A stretch of 41,254 nucleotides of DNA, from the NCBI GenBank assembly GCA_024404195.1, contig JAKSQJ010000007.1, positions 1-41,254 on the forward strand, in the 5' to 3' direction. The position numbers were made by a program, and so were the translations under genes. Positions 33,949-41,216 of this stretch are shown here, piece after piece (within the stretch, counting starts at the first letter, position 1; each line of letters begins with the position of its first letter). The stretch comes from Clostridia bacterium. Its GTDB lineage: Bacteria; Bacillota; Clostridia; Oscillospirales; Acutalibacteraceae. The notes below the pieces were generated by a model. It saw only the letters and a list, made by a program, of their open reading frames with translations. It searched no databases and was not told the origin of the DNA.

Positions 33949-34374
33949 TCAGAACGGTAAATCGTCATCAACATTACTGTCAATGGCGTTAAAATCGTTA
34001 GCGGTTGAATTTGAGAATGATTCAGCGGAATCGTTCATACCGCCGCCAACATTATCCTTCTTTGATTCAACAAACTGGACATTATTGGCAACAACCTCAA
34101 AAGCGGTTCTGTTATTGCCGTTTTTATCGGTATAACGACGGGTCTGAATAGTTCCCTCAATACCGATCATACTGCCTTTTTTGATATACTTTGTAACAAA
34201 ATCAGCAGTTTGGCGCCAAGCAACAATATTGATAAAATCAGTTTGTGCTTCTTCGCCTGCGCGGTAACGACGACTTACCGCAATGGAGAAAGATGTAACG
34301 GAAATACCGTTAGCAGTGGTTTTAAGCTCAGGATCGGCAGTTAAGCGACCTGTAAGAACAACCAAGTTAAACAT
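33949..34374 (-). CDS. ssb: Single-stranded DNA-binding protein
   Basis: A 141-residue SSB. The OB-fold occupies about residues 1-105 (MFNLVVLTGRLTADPEL..., FINIVAWRQTADFV). A short linker follows, then the acidic tip DDDLPF that recruits replication and repair partners. It lies between rpsF and rpsR, the standard Firmicute arrangement. GGAGG lies upstream of ATG 34374, 15 bases after rpsF. Confidence 0.97.
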   Translation of the reverse strand: MFNLVVLTGRLTADPELKTTANGISVTSFSIAVSRRYRAGEEAQTDFINIVAWRQTADFVTKYIKKGSMIGIEGTIQTRRYTDKNGNNRTAFEVVANNVQFVESKKDNVGGGMNDSAESFSNSTANDFNAIDSNVDDDLPF

Positions 34375-34389
34375 AAGTCTAAACCTCCA

Positions 34390-34671
34390 TTATTTTTTGA
34401 TGGTCATTATACGAAGAACACCATCGGTAATTCCTGCTACACGCTCAAGCTCAGCAGGGAAATTCGGCTCGGCGGCATAGTTGAAGAATACATAGTAACC
34501 TTCTGCCTCGTCGTTGATTAAGAAAGCGAGTTTACGCTTACCCCAATCGTCAACGTTTTCAATTGTGCCGTTCTTTGCAATTAACTCATTGAACTTATCC
34601 TTTAATGCGGCAACTGCCTCGTCGCCATCCTTAACGGAAAAGATAAGAGTTGATTCATAGTTAGCTGTCAT
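34390..34671 (-). CDS. rpsF: 30S ribosomal protein S6
   Basis: A 93-residue S6 beginning with ANYESTLIFSVKDGDEA and containing VDDWGKRKLAF and EGYYVFFNYAAEPNFPAELERV, all family-typical. AAGGAGGT precedes the ATG. It is the first gene of rpsF-ssb-rpsR. A hairpin in the leader resembles the element by which the S6:S18 complex represses its own operon. Confidence 0.97.
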   Translation of the reverse strand: MTANYESTLIFSVKDGDEAVAALKDKFNELIAKNGTIENVDDWGKRKLAFLINDEAEGYYVFFNYAAEPNFPAELERVAGITDGVLRIMTIKK

Positions 34672-34700
34672 ATACGTTGCACCTCCTTATGGACTATTGT

Positions 34701-34726
34701 CCGACTCCGGTAAAAATTTAAGTCGG
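34701..34726 (-). promoter_or_regulatory. Candidate S6:S18-binding autoregulatory leader
   Basis: In the rpsF leader, minus-strand CCGACT (34726-34721) pairs with AGTCGG (34706-34701). The loop between them contains ACCGG, including the CCG trinucleotide characteristic of the conserved S6:S18 mRNA element. It lies about 30 bases upstream of the rpsF start. The call rests on position, stem and CCG. Confidence 0.6.
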
Positions 34727-34766
34727 CAAGGGTTTTTGCGGACATAATTCCACAAATAACTTAATT

Positions 34767-34795
34767 ATTTTATCAGTAAACTTCTCTCTTGTCAA
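34767..34795 (-). promoter_or_regulatory. Promoter of rpsF-ssb-rpsR
   Basis: Minus-strand TTGACA (34795-34790) and TAAAAT (34772-34767) with a 17-base spacer. Divergent from the coaX promoter. Confidence 0.82.
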
Positions 34796-34812
34796 CAATT
34801 ATTTTCAAATTA

Positions 34813-34841
34813 TTGACGAATAATAATAAATATGATATAAT
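34813..34841 (+). promoter_or_regulatory. Promoter of coaX
   Basis: TTGACG (34813-34818) and TATAAT (34836-34841) with a 17-base spacer, about 30 bases before the ATG. Confidence 0.82.
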
Positions 34842-34871
34842 TACTTGTCTTATAGTAGAAGGGGGATTATT

Positions 34872-35636
34872 ATGTTACTTGCCGTTGATATAGGAAATAC
34901 CAACATAACTTTGGGTGCATTTGACGGTGATATTCTGCTATTTACTGCCCGTCTTGCAACCGATAAACGACTTACAAGCGACCAATATTCTTATGAAATC
35001 AAGAATATTTTATCTTTGCATGACAAAAAGTTAAGTGATGTTGAAGATTGTATTATCGCTTCGGTTGTTCCGAATGTTGAAAACTCCATTTGCAAGGCGC
35101 TTACCAATGTTTGCCCCGTTGTTCCGCTTTGCGTCGGACCCGGAATTAAGACAGGTCTTAATATCAAGATAGATAATCCCGCCCAACTCGGTGCCGACCT
35201 TGTTGCCGGTGCTGTTGGCGCCATTTCCGAATACACACTTCCCTGCATCATTATTGATATGGGAACGGCGACCACTATTTTTGCCGTTGATAAGGACGGC
35301 GGATTTATCGGCGGCGCCATTTGTGCCGGAGTTTGGCTTACCTTGAATGCGCTTTGCGAAAATACCGCCCAGCTTCCCTCAACCAAAATTGTTGCTCCCC
35401 ATTCGGTTATCGGAACAAATACTTCCGACTGTATGAAATCGGGACTTGTTTTCGGAACTGCTTCCATGATTGACGGTATTGTTAAACGCATAACTGAGGA
35501 ATTAGGTTCGCCCTGCTCGGTTGTTGCCACCGGAGGTCTTGCAAAGGAAATAATAAAATACTGCGACAGCGATATAATATATAATGAGCACCTTTTACTT
35601 AACGGTTTAAGAACAATATATGAAAAAAACCAGTAA
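34872..35636 (+). CDS. coaX: Type III pantothenate kinase
   Basis: A 254-residue ASKHA-fold kinase for the first step of coenzyme A synthesis from pantothenate. The phosphate-binding loop is AVDIGNTN (residues 4-11). GADLVAGAVGA and IIDMGTATT are the further family blocks, and GGAICAGVWLTLNAL matches the pantothenate-binding region. AAGGGGG precedes ATG 34872; the longer frame from 34845 reads through the site next to the promoter. The next gene is a PanT-like transporter, giving uptake plus phosphorylation of the same vitamin. Confidence 0.95.
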   Translation: MLLAVDIGNTNITLGAFDGDILLFTARLATDKRLTSDQYSYEIKNILSLHDKKLSDVEDCIIASVVPNVENSICKALTNVCPVVPLCVGPGIKTGLNIKIDNPAQLGADLVAGAVGAISEYTLPCIIIDMGTATTIFAVDKDGGFIGGAICAGVWLTLNALCENTAQLPSTKIVAPHSVIGTNTSDCMKSGLVFGTASMIDGIVKRITEELGSPCSVVATGGLAKEIIKYCDSDIIYNEHLLLNGLRTIYEKNQ

Positions 35637-35657
35637 TTTACCGGTTTTTAATAAATT
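35625..35657 (+). terminator. Weak hairpin over the coaX stop codon
   Basis: AAAAACC (35625-35631) pairs with GGTTTTT (35643-35649) around the coaX stop TAA (35634-35636), followed by AATAAATTTTT. It could act as a partial terminator between coaX and the transporter gene. Confidence 0.5.
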
Positions 35658-35701
35658 TTTAATGAGCTGTATCATTTTTTGAACAGCATCGGAGGAAAAT
35701 T

Positions 35702-36301
35702 ATGAAGAAAACAAATACTTTTAAGCTTACGCTTATGGCATTATTCACTGCTATAATGCTGATTATGAACTTTACGCCTTTCGGCTACATCCCTACCCCG
35801 TTTTTTTCCATAACGCTTATGACGATACCGGTTGCTCTCGGCGCTGTATGTATCGGAATTTCAGGAGGTTTGTATTTAAGCTTTCTTTTCGGGCTTACAA
35901 GCTTTTTGATGTGCTTCAACATCGGATATTTGCCGGACAGAACTGCGCCTTTGATGTTTGATGCTACGCCGGTAGGCACTATTATCACCTGCTTTGTTCC
36001 GCGTCTTATTGCGGGACTTGTTACTGCACTTGTTTTTTGGTTATTCAAAAGAAAAGGAAAAACCGGCATTGTTCCGACTGCATTTTCCTGCGCTTTAATG
36101 CCTATTTTGAATACAACTTTGTTTCTGACAAGTTATTATATACTTTTTAAGAATACCCCTCTTGCGATGAAGGGCATTAAAGCCCTTATTACCGCCGCAT
36201 TTACAATAAACGGTCTTGCGGAACTTATTCTCACATTGCTTGTTGCCGGTGCGGTTGGCAGAACTCTCAATAAATATATGGAAAGATTAAGTGTAAAATA
36301 G
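35702..36301 (+). CDS. panT: ECF transporter S component, probably for pantothenate (PanT-like)
   Basis: A 199-residue protein with about six hydrophobic segments and no ATPase. The N-terminal LTLMALFTAIMLIMNFTPFGYIPTPF is typical of ECF substrate-capture (S) proteins, whose first helix carries small residues that contact the shared EcfT subunit. Pantothenate is inferred because the gene follows coaX by 65 bases; another vitamin is possible. The EcfA/A'/T module is not in the window. CGGAGG precedes the ATG. A perfect hairpin terminator follows. Confidence 0.85.
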   Translation: MKKTNTFKLTLMALFTAIMLIMNFTPFGYIPTPFFSITLMTIPVALGAVCIGISGGLYLSFLFGLTSFLMCFNIGYLPDRTAPLMFDATPVGTIITCFVPRLIAGLVTALVFWLFKRKGKTGIVPTAFSCALMPILNTTLFLTSYYILFKNTPLAMKGIKALITAAFTINGLAELILTLLVAGAVGRTLNKYMERLSVK

Positions 36302-36304
36302 TCA

Positions 36305-36331
36305 AAAAGCCGTCAATTGACGGCTTTTTTA
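36305..36331 (+). terminator. Intrinsic terminator after panT
   Basis: AAAAGCCGTC (36305-36314) pairs with GACGGCTTTT (36319-36328) around AATT, followed by more T bases. Confidence 0.92.
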
Positions 36332-36371
36332 TTGTTAGAAATAAAAATTTTGAAATATTTTGAAAAAATGC

Positions 36372-36400
36372 TTTATTTTTCCTTAAATGTTTGTTATAAT
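36372..36400 (+). promoter_or_regulatory. Promoter of ppdK
   Basis: TTTATT (36372-36377) and TATAAT (36395-36400) with a 17-base spacer. The -10 is consensus but the -35 is poor. It is about 90 bases from the start codon. Confidence 0.6.
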
Positions 36401-36407
36401 AAATTGA

Positions 36408-36450
36408 ATGTTCAGGAATTATATATATTGTATATAGTTATTGGGAACAT
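36408..36450 (+). other. Stem-loop at the predicted 5' end of the ppdK mRNA
   Basis: ATGTTC (36408-36413) can pair with GAACAT (36445-36450), and inside it TATATA (36422-36427) with TATATA (36431-36436). The predicted transcription start falls at the foot of this structure. It could shield the 5' end of an abundant mRNA. No known riboswitch class is recognised. Confidence 0.45.
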
Positions 36451-36490
36451 CTTTTAATTTGTTAATTATTTTTTAGGAGGTTGATTCGTA

Positions 36491-39133
36491 ATGAGTCACA
36501 AGTATGTTTACCTTTTCAGCGAAGGCGACGCTTCCATGCGTGAGCTTTTAGGCGGTAAAGGTGCTAACCTTGCAGAAATGACCAAAATCGGTCTTCCCGT
36601 TCCTCAGGGTTTCACCATCTCCACCGAAGCTTGCACACAGTATTATGAAGACGGTCGTCAGATCAATGCTGACATCCAAGCAGAAATTATGGAATACATT
36701 GAAAAGATGGAAAACATCACCGGCAAAAAATTCGGTGATAAGAAAAATCCTCTTCTCGTTTCCGTTCGTTCAGGCGCTCGTGCTTCCATGCCGGGTATGA
36801 TGGACACCATTCTTAATTTGGGTCTTAACGAAGATGTTGTTAATGTTATCGCAGAGCAGTCAAACAATCCCCGTTGGGCTTGGGACTGTTACCGTCGTTT
36901 CATTCAGATGTTCTCCGATGTTGTTATGGAAGTCGGCAAGAAGTATTTTGAAAAGCTTATTGACGATATGAAGGCAAAGAAGGGCGTTGAATTTGACGTT
37001 GAGCTTACTGCCGATGACCTTAAAGAACTTGCTAATCAGTTCAAGGCAGAGTATAAGAATCAGTTAGGCACTGACTTCCCCGATGATCCGAAAGAGCAGT
37101 TGTTTGCAGCTATTAAGGCTGTTTTCCGTTCATGGGACAACCCCCGTGCAAACATTTACCGTATGGACCACGACATTCCTTATTCTTGGGGTACTGCCGT
37201 TAATGTTCAATCCATGGCTTTCGGTAATATGGGTGAAGATTGCGGAACAGGCGTTGCATTTACCCGTAACCCTGCTACCGGTGAAAAAGGTCTTATGGGT
37301 GAGTTCCTCACCAACGCTCAGGGCGAAGATGTTGTTGCCGGTGTAAGAACTCCGATGCCGATTGCCGAAATGGCTGAGAAGTTCCCTGCCGCATTTGAGA
37401 AGTTCAATAATGTTTGTAAGATTCTTGAAGACCATTACCGTGATATGCAGGATATGGAATTCACCGTTGAACACGGCGAACTTTATATGCTCCAGACCCG
37501 TAACGGTAAGAGAACTGCCGCTGCCGCTATCAAAATCGCTTGTGATTTGATTGACGAAGGTATGATTACCGAAGAAGAAGCTCTTATGCAGATTGATGCA
37601 AAGAGCCTTGATATGCTCCTCCACCCGACATTTGATGTTGCTGCTCTTAAGGATGCAGATAAGAACAATGTTGTTGGTAAGGGTATTGCCGCTTCCCCCG
37701 GTGCTGCCGCAGGTAAGATTGTATTTACCGCTGAAGATGCAGCCATTAAGGGTAAGGCAGGCGAAAAGGTTATCCTTGTTCGTCTTGAAACCTCCCCTGA
37801 AGATATTGAGGGTATGAAGTATGCTCAGGGTATCTTAACCGTTCGTGGCGGTCAGACCTCTCACGCTGCCGTTGTTGCCCGTGGTATGGGAACCTGCTGT
37901 GTTTCCGGTTGCGGCGACATCAAGATGGACGAAGAAAACAAGCAGTTCACTCTTGCAGGCAAGGTATTCAAGGAAGGCGACGGTCTTTCACTTGACGGTT
38001 CTACCGGTAATATCTATGATCTCGTTATCCCGACCGTTCCTGCTGATCCTAACAGCGGTTACTTCGGCAGAATTATGAAGCTTGCCGATAAATATAAGAA
38101 GTTAGGCGTTAGAACAAATGCTGATACTCCTGCTGATGCTCAGCGTGCCGCTGAACTCGGCGCTCAGGGTATCGGTCTTTGCAGAACTGAGCATATGTTC
38201 TTCGGTGAAGGCAGAATTGATGCTTTCCGTGAGATGATTTGTTCTGAAACTGTTGAAGAGCGTGAAGCCGCTCTTGATAAGATTGAGCCCATGCAGCAGG
38301 CCGACTTTGAGGGCTTGTTTGAGGCTTTGGGCGGTTACCCCGTAACCATCCGTTTCCTTGATCCTCCGCTTCATGAGTTCGTTCCTACCGAGGAAGCTGA
38401 CATTGAAATTCTTGCTAAGGCTCAGGGTAAGACAGTTGCTCAGATTAAGCAGCTTTGCTCCGACCTCCACGAGTTCAACCCGATGATGGGTCACCGTGGT
38501 TGCCGTCTTGCAGTTACCTATCCTGAAATTGCAAAGATGCAGACCAAGGCAGTTATTAAAGCCGCTCTTGCTATCCAGAAGAAGCATTCTGACTGGAACA
38601 TCGTTCCCGAAATTATGATTCCTCTCGCTTGCGAAATCAAAGAGCTTAAGTTCGTTAAGGATGTTGTTGTTGCAACTGCTGACGAAGTTATTAAGGCCGC
38701 AGGTGCTGACCTTAAGTATGAAGTTGGTACTATGATTGAGATTCCCCGTGCAGCTCTTACTGCCGATGCAATCGCTACTGAAGCTGAGTTCTTCTGCTTC
38801 GGAACCAACGACCTTACCCAGATGACATTCGGCTTCAGCCGTGATGACGCAGGTAAGTTCTTGCCGAGTTACTATGCTAACAAGATTTTTGAATCCGATC
38901 CGTTTGCCCGTCTTGACACAACAGGTGTAGGACAGCTTATGGACTGGGCTGTTAAGAACGGTAAGAAGACCCGTCCCGAACTCCACTGCGGTATCTGCGG
39001 TGAGCACGGCGGCGATCCTTCTTCCATTGAGTTCTGCCATAACATCGGTCTTGACTATGTATCTTGCTCACCCTTCCGTGTGCCGATCGCTCGTCTTGCC
39101 GCAGCTCAGGCAGCCATCAAGCAAACGCACTAA
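36491..39133 (+). CDS. ppdK: Pyruvate, phosphate dikinase
   Basis: An 880-residue PPDK interconverting pyruvate + ATP + Pi with PEP + AMP + PPi. The N-terminal nucleotide-binding domain starts with LLGGKGANLAEM. The swivelling phosphohistidine domain has GGQTSHAAVVARGMG with His458. The C-terminal PEP/pyruvate barrel ends with HCGICGEHGGDPSS, Cys836 being the likely catalytic acid. Length and motifs match PPDK rather than PEP synthase. TAGGAGG precedes the ATG. Codon use is strongly biased, with many GTT, GCT and CGT codons compared with the neighbours, which suggests high expression, as expected where PPDK works in PPi-linked glycolysis. The C-terminal barrel is homologous to the ptsI fragment at the left end. 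Confidence 0.98.
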   Translation: MSHKYVYLFSEGDASMRELLGGKGANLAEMTKIGLPVPQGFTISTEACTQYYEDGRQINADIQAEIMEYIEKMENITGKKFGDKKNPLLVSVRSGARASMPGMMDTILNLGLNEDVVNVIAEQSNNPRWAWDCYRRFIQMFSDVVMEVGKKYFEKLIDDMKAKKGVEFDVELTADDLKELANQFKAEYKNQLGTDFPDDPKEQLFAAIKAVFRSWDNPRANIYRMDHDIPYSWGTAVNVQSMAFGNMGEDCGTGVAFTRNPATGEKGLMGEFLTNAQGEDVVAGVRTPMPIAEMAEKFPAAFEKFNNVCKILEDHYRDMQDMEFTVEHGELYMLQTRNGKRTAAAAIKIACDLIDEGMITEEEALMQIDAKSLDMLLHPTFDVAALKDADKNNVVGKGIAASPGAAAGKIVFTAEDAAIKGKAGEKVILVRLETSPEDIEGMKYAQGILTVRGGQTSHAAVVARGMGTCCVSGCGDIKMDEENKQFTLAGKVFKEGDGLSLDGSTGNIYDLVIPTVPADPNSGYFGRIMKLADKYKKLGVRTNADTPADAQRAAELGAQGIGLCRTEHMFFGEGRIDAFREMICSETVEEREAALDKIEPMQQADFEGLFEALGGYPVTIRFLDPPLHEFVPTEEADIEILAKAQGKTVAQIKQLCSDLHEFNPMMGHRGCRLAVTYPEIAKMQTKAVIKAALAIQKKHSDWNIVPEIMIPLACEIKELKFVKDVVVATADEVIKAAGADLKYEVGTMIEIPRAALTADAIATEAEFFCFGTNDLTQMTFGFSRDDAGKFLPSYYANKIFESDPFARLDTTGVGQLMDWAVKNGKKTRPELHCGICGEHGGDPSSIEFCHNIGLDYVSCSPFRVPIARLAAAQAAIKQTH

Positions 39134-39135
39134 AA

Positions 39136-39168
39136 CCCGAAAAGCCGCATAAATAAAGGGCTTTCGGG
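39136..39168 (+). other. Inverted repeat just after ppdK, no T tract
   Basis: CCCGAAAAGCC (39136-39146) pairs with GGCTTTCGGG (39159-39168) with one bulged A. Without a T run it is not a classic terminator. It may protect the 3' end of the ppdK mRNA. Confidence 0.5.
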
Positions 39169-39195
39169 ACATTAGAGTGTCAATTTGAAATCATC

Positions 39196-39233
39196 AAAAA
39201 GAGTTCTCACAAGCTTGTGAGAACTCTTTTTTT
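39196..39233. terminator. Bidirectional terminator between ppdK and the recombinase
   Basis: A perfect 36-base palindrome: 39196-39213 pairs with 39214-39231 around AAGCTT, with T runs on both strands (the A run at 39196-39200 serves the minus strand). The recombinase stop codon lies five bases after it. Confidence 0.92.
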
Positions 39234-39235
39234 AC

Positions 39236-40981
39236 TCAAACCCAAACACTTACATTTAAATCTTTCCAATTATACACTCGCTTTTTAGTTGAAAAACTAT
39301 ACATAAATTTTTTTGCTTCTTCAACACTAATAGTGAAAGAGGCTATTTTTATATGTTCTTCATTAGTTAGATTCTTTTCTTTATTTTCGTCATATCGCAA
39401 AAACCATCTAAATTCATCTTTTGAAACCCATATTTTCTTTATAAACGCTTCTATTACACTGTCAGGTATTTTTGCTTTATCAAAGTTCACATATGATTCT
39501 AATCTATTTTTCAAATCACAAAGTATTTTTTCATAATTTATTTTTTGCTTTTCAATAGGTTTCGGAGATAGTATTTTTATTTCTTCCTGTAATTGTAATA
39601 TTGATTTTTCAATAATACTTTTTCGTTCTTTAAAATATTCCTTATCTATATCTCCTTCTTCTCTCATTTCAATAAGATTGATTTTTTTCTTTTCAAGTTT
39701 TTTAAGTTCTGTTCTTTTTTGTTGTATTGCACCAGAATTATCAACTATTTCCTCTGCGTCAGCAATATGTTTAGATAACATTGAATATGCAAGGTTGATT
39801 GTTTCTGATGTGTTTTCAATATAATTATCAAATACCTTTTTTGCCATTAAATCAAGTTTCCAACCTGGGATAAATGGCGAATCGCATGTACCATCTAATG
39901 ACAGACCTTTTCTCCTTCGTTCCGTTTGACTTCCTCTATTTGCAGTTGTATAACATTGATAATCAACTCCGCTATCTCTATCTTCTCTATTATGAAAGTG
40001 TTGATTAAATTTTTTACCACATTGGCAAATCAATAATTTGCCCCAAACAGTTTTGTGGCTTTTCTTCCCCTTAGTTAGAAGTTCATTTTTGTTACTTTGA
40101 ATTTTTTGTGTTCTACTTTCAAGAATGCTTTGGACTTTTTCATATTCTTCCACCGAAATAATTGGCGTATGTTTGCCTTGAACACGAATCAATTCTAATT
40201 CACCCTTATTTTTTATTTTCTTTTGAATAAGATAATCCGGTGTATATTCCTTATGATAAGTAATGATACCGCAATAGAAAGAATTTTTCAACAAATGTGA
40301 TATATATGTAGCATGCCATTTGCTATTTCCGGTTGAGGTTAATCTTCCTGCTTTTTCAAGTTCGTATTTTATTTTTGTTGTTCCCATTCCTTTTAAATAC
40401 ATATCAAATATCATACGAACTGTTTTTGCTTGTTCTGCATTGATAACCATTTCTTTACCAACACGGTCGTATCCAAGTATATTTCCATTTCCATATAAAA
40501 CACCATTTTCCATTGATGTTTGCTGACCGGCTTTTACTCGAATAGAGGTTTTTCTACTTTCATCCTGTGCCAAGGTTGCCATTATTGTTAATCGTAATTC
40601 TCCATCACCGTCAAAAGTTTTTATGTTATCGTTAATGAAGAAAACTTCAACACCATAACTTTTGAGCTTTCGTGTAAATTGCAGTGTATCAACAGTATTC
40701 CGGGCAAAACGAGAAACTTCACGAGTTATTATCATATCAAATTTTTTCTTTTTGGCATCCTCAATCATTTTCATAAATTGTGGTCTTTTTTCTGCTGATG
40801 TGCCGGTTATCCCCTCATCAACATATCGAGCAACCAAAGACCATTCTGGCCTTGCTGCAAGAATAGGTTTGTACCAATCCATTTGATTTTCTAATGCTGA
40901 TAATTGTGCTTCATGATCAGTCGATACACGACCATAAATAGCAACCTTTCTCTTTTCAAAATCAGAATTTAACTCATACAT
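39236..40981 (-). CDS. Large serine recombinase (site-specific integrase/resolvase family)
   Basis: A 581-residue recombinase. The N-terminal resolvase domain has YGRVST with catalytic Ser20, DEGITGTSAEKRPQF, and the arginine-bearing ITREVSRFARN block. The recombinase domain (about 175-275) follows. The zinc-ribbon domain has CQCGKKF, YQCYTT and GTCDSPF cysteines (about 320-375). A lysine/glutamate-rich coiled-coil segment (about 410-480) comes next, as in integrases that control directionality by coiled coils. It likely integrates and excises the element at short attachment sites. It starts four bases after a small upstream gene. Base composition differs from the neighbours, suggesting transfer. 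Confidence 0.93.
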   Translation of the reverse strand: MYELNSDFEKRKVAIYGRVSTDHEAQLSALENQMDWYKPILAARPEWSLVARYVDEGITGTSAEKRPQFMKMIEDAKKKKFDMIITREVSRFARNTVDTLQFTRKLKSYGVEVFFINDNIKTFDGDGELRLTIMATLAQDESRKTSIRVKAGQQTSMENGVLYGNGNILGYDRVGKEMVINAEQAKTVRMIFDMYLKGMGTTKIKYELEKAGRLTSTGNSKWHATYISHLLKNSFYCGIITYHKEYTPDYLIQKKIKNKGELELIRVQGKHTPIISVEEYEKVQSILESRTQKIQSNKNELLTKGKKSHKTVWGKLLICQCGKKFNQHFHNREDRDSGVDYQCYTTANRGSQTERRRKGLSLDGTCDSPFIPGWKLDLMAKKVFDNYIENTSETINLAYSMLSKHIADAEEIVDNSGAIQQKRTELKKLEKKKINLIEMREEGDIDKEYFKERKSIIEKSILQLQEEIKILSPKPIEKQKINYEKILCDLKNRLESYVNFDKAKIPDSVIEAFIKKIWVSKDEFRWFLRYDENKEKNLTNEEHIKIASFTISVEEAKKFMYSFSTKKRVYNWKDLNVSVWV

Positions 40982-40985
40982 CTTC

Positions 40986-41171
40986 TTACCTCGTTTTCGG
41001 CAATGCTTTTTCTTTATAACAGTTAAAACTTGTTACTGATACTACATCGCTATATTCTTTTATAATATTGCGAAAAACTAATCCCGGTATCTGATTATCC
41101 AAATATAATTGTTCAATCAATTTTAGAGCTCCAAACACATTACCTTTATTCGCCTTTTTAATTTTACTCAT
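40986..41171 (-). CDS. Small SHOCT-like protein upstream of the recombinase
   Basis: A 61-residue protein, mostly helical and Lys-rich, beginning SKIKKANKGNVFGALKLIEQLY. The spacing of ALKLIEQLY...I...FRNIIKEYS recalls short SHOCT-type helical modules, which I recall often accompany such recombinases; this is a weak, pattern-level match. ATG 41171 has GAGG at 12 bases; the GTG at 41174 has better spacing (nine bases) and would add one residue. It shares an operon with the recombinase (four-base gap) and may regulate it. Confidence 0.65.
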   Translation of the reverse strand: MSKIKKANKGNVFGALKLIEQLYLDNQIPGLVFRNIIKEYSDVVSVTSFNCYKEKALPKTR

Positions 41172-41187
41172 CACAACTTTATACCTC

Positions 41188-41216
41188 AAATGTGCAATTT
41201 TATTTTTCGCACATTT
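41188..41216 (-). repeat. Inverted repeat upstream of the recombinase operon
   Basis: Perfect 8-base arms AAATGTGC (41188-41195) and GCACATTT (41209-41216) with a 13-base AT-rich centre, between the likely promoter region and the small gene. It may be an operator or a leader hairpin. No promoter upstream can be fixed because the window ends. Confidence 0.55.

Noticed and set aside
34991..35530. A 179-codon open frame antisense to coaX.
   Set aside because: It is a shadow of the real gene; its composition is low-complexity Ser/Pro/Ile without known motifs.
38102..39040. A 312-codon open frame antisense to ppdK.
   Set aside because: It mirrors the biased codon use of ppdK, has no ribosome-binding site and no recognisable domain.
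39136..39168. Terminator immediately after ppdK.
   Set aside because: The hairpin lacks a following T run; the downstream palindrome at 39196-39231 is the real terminator.
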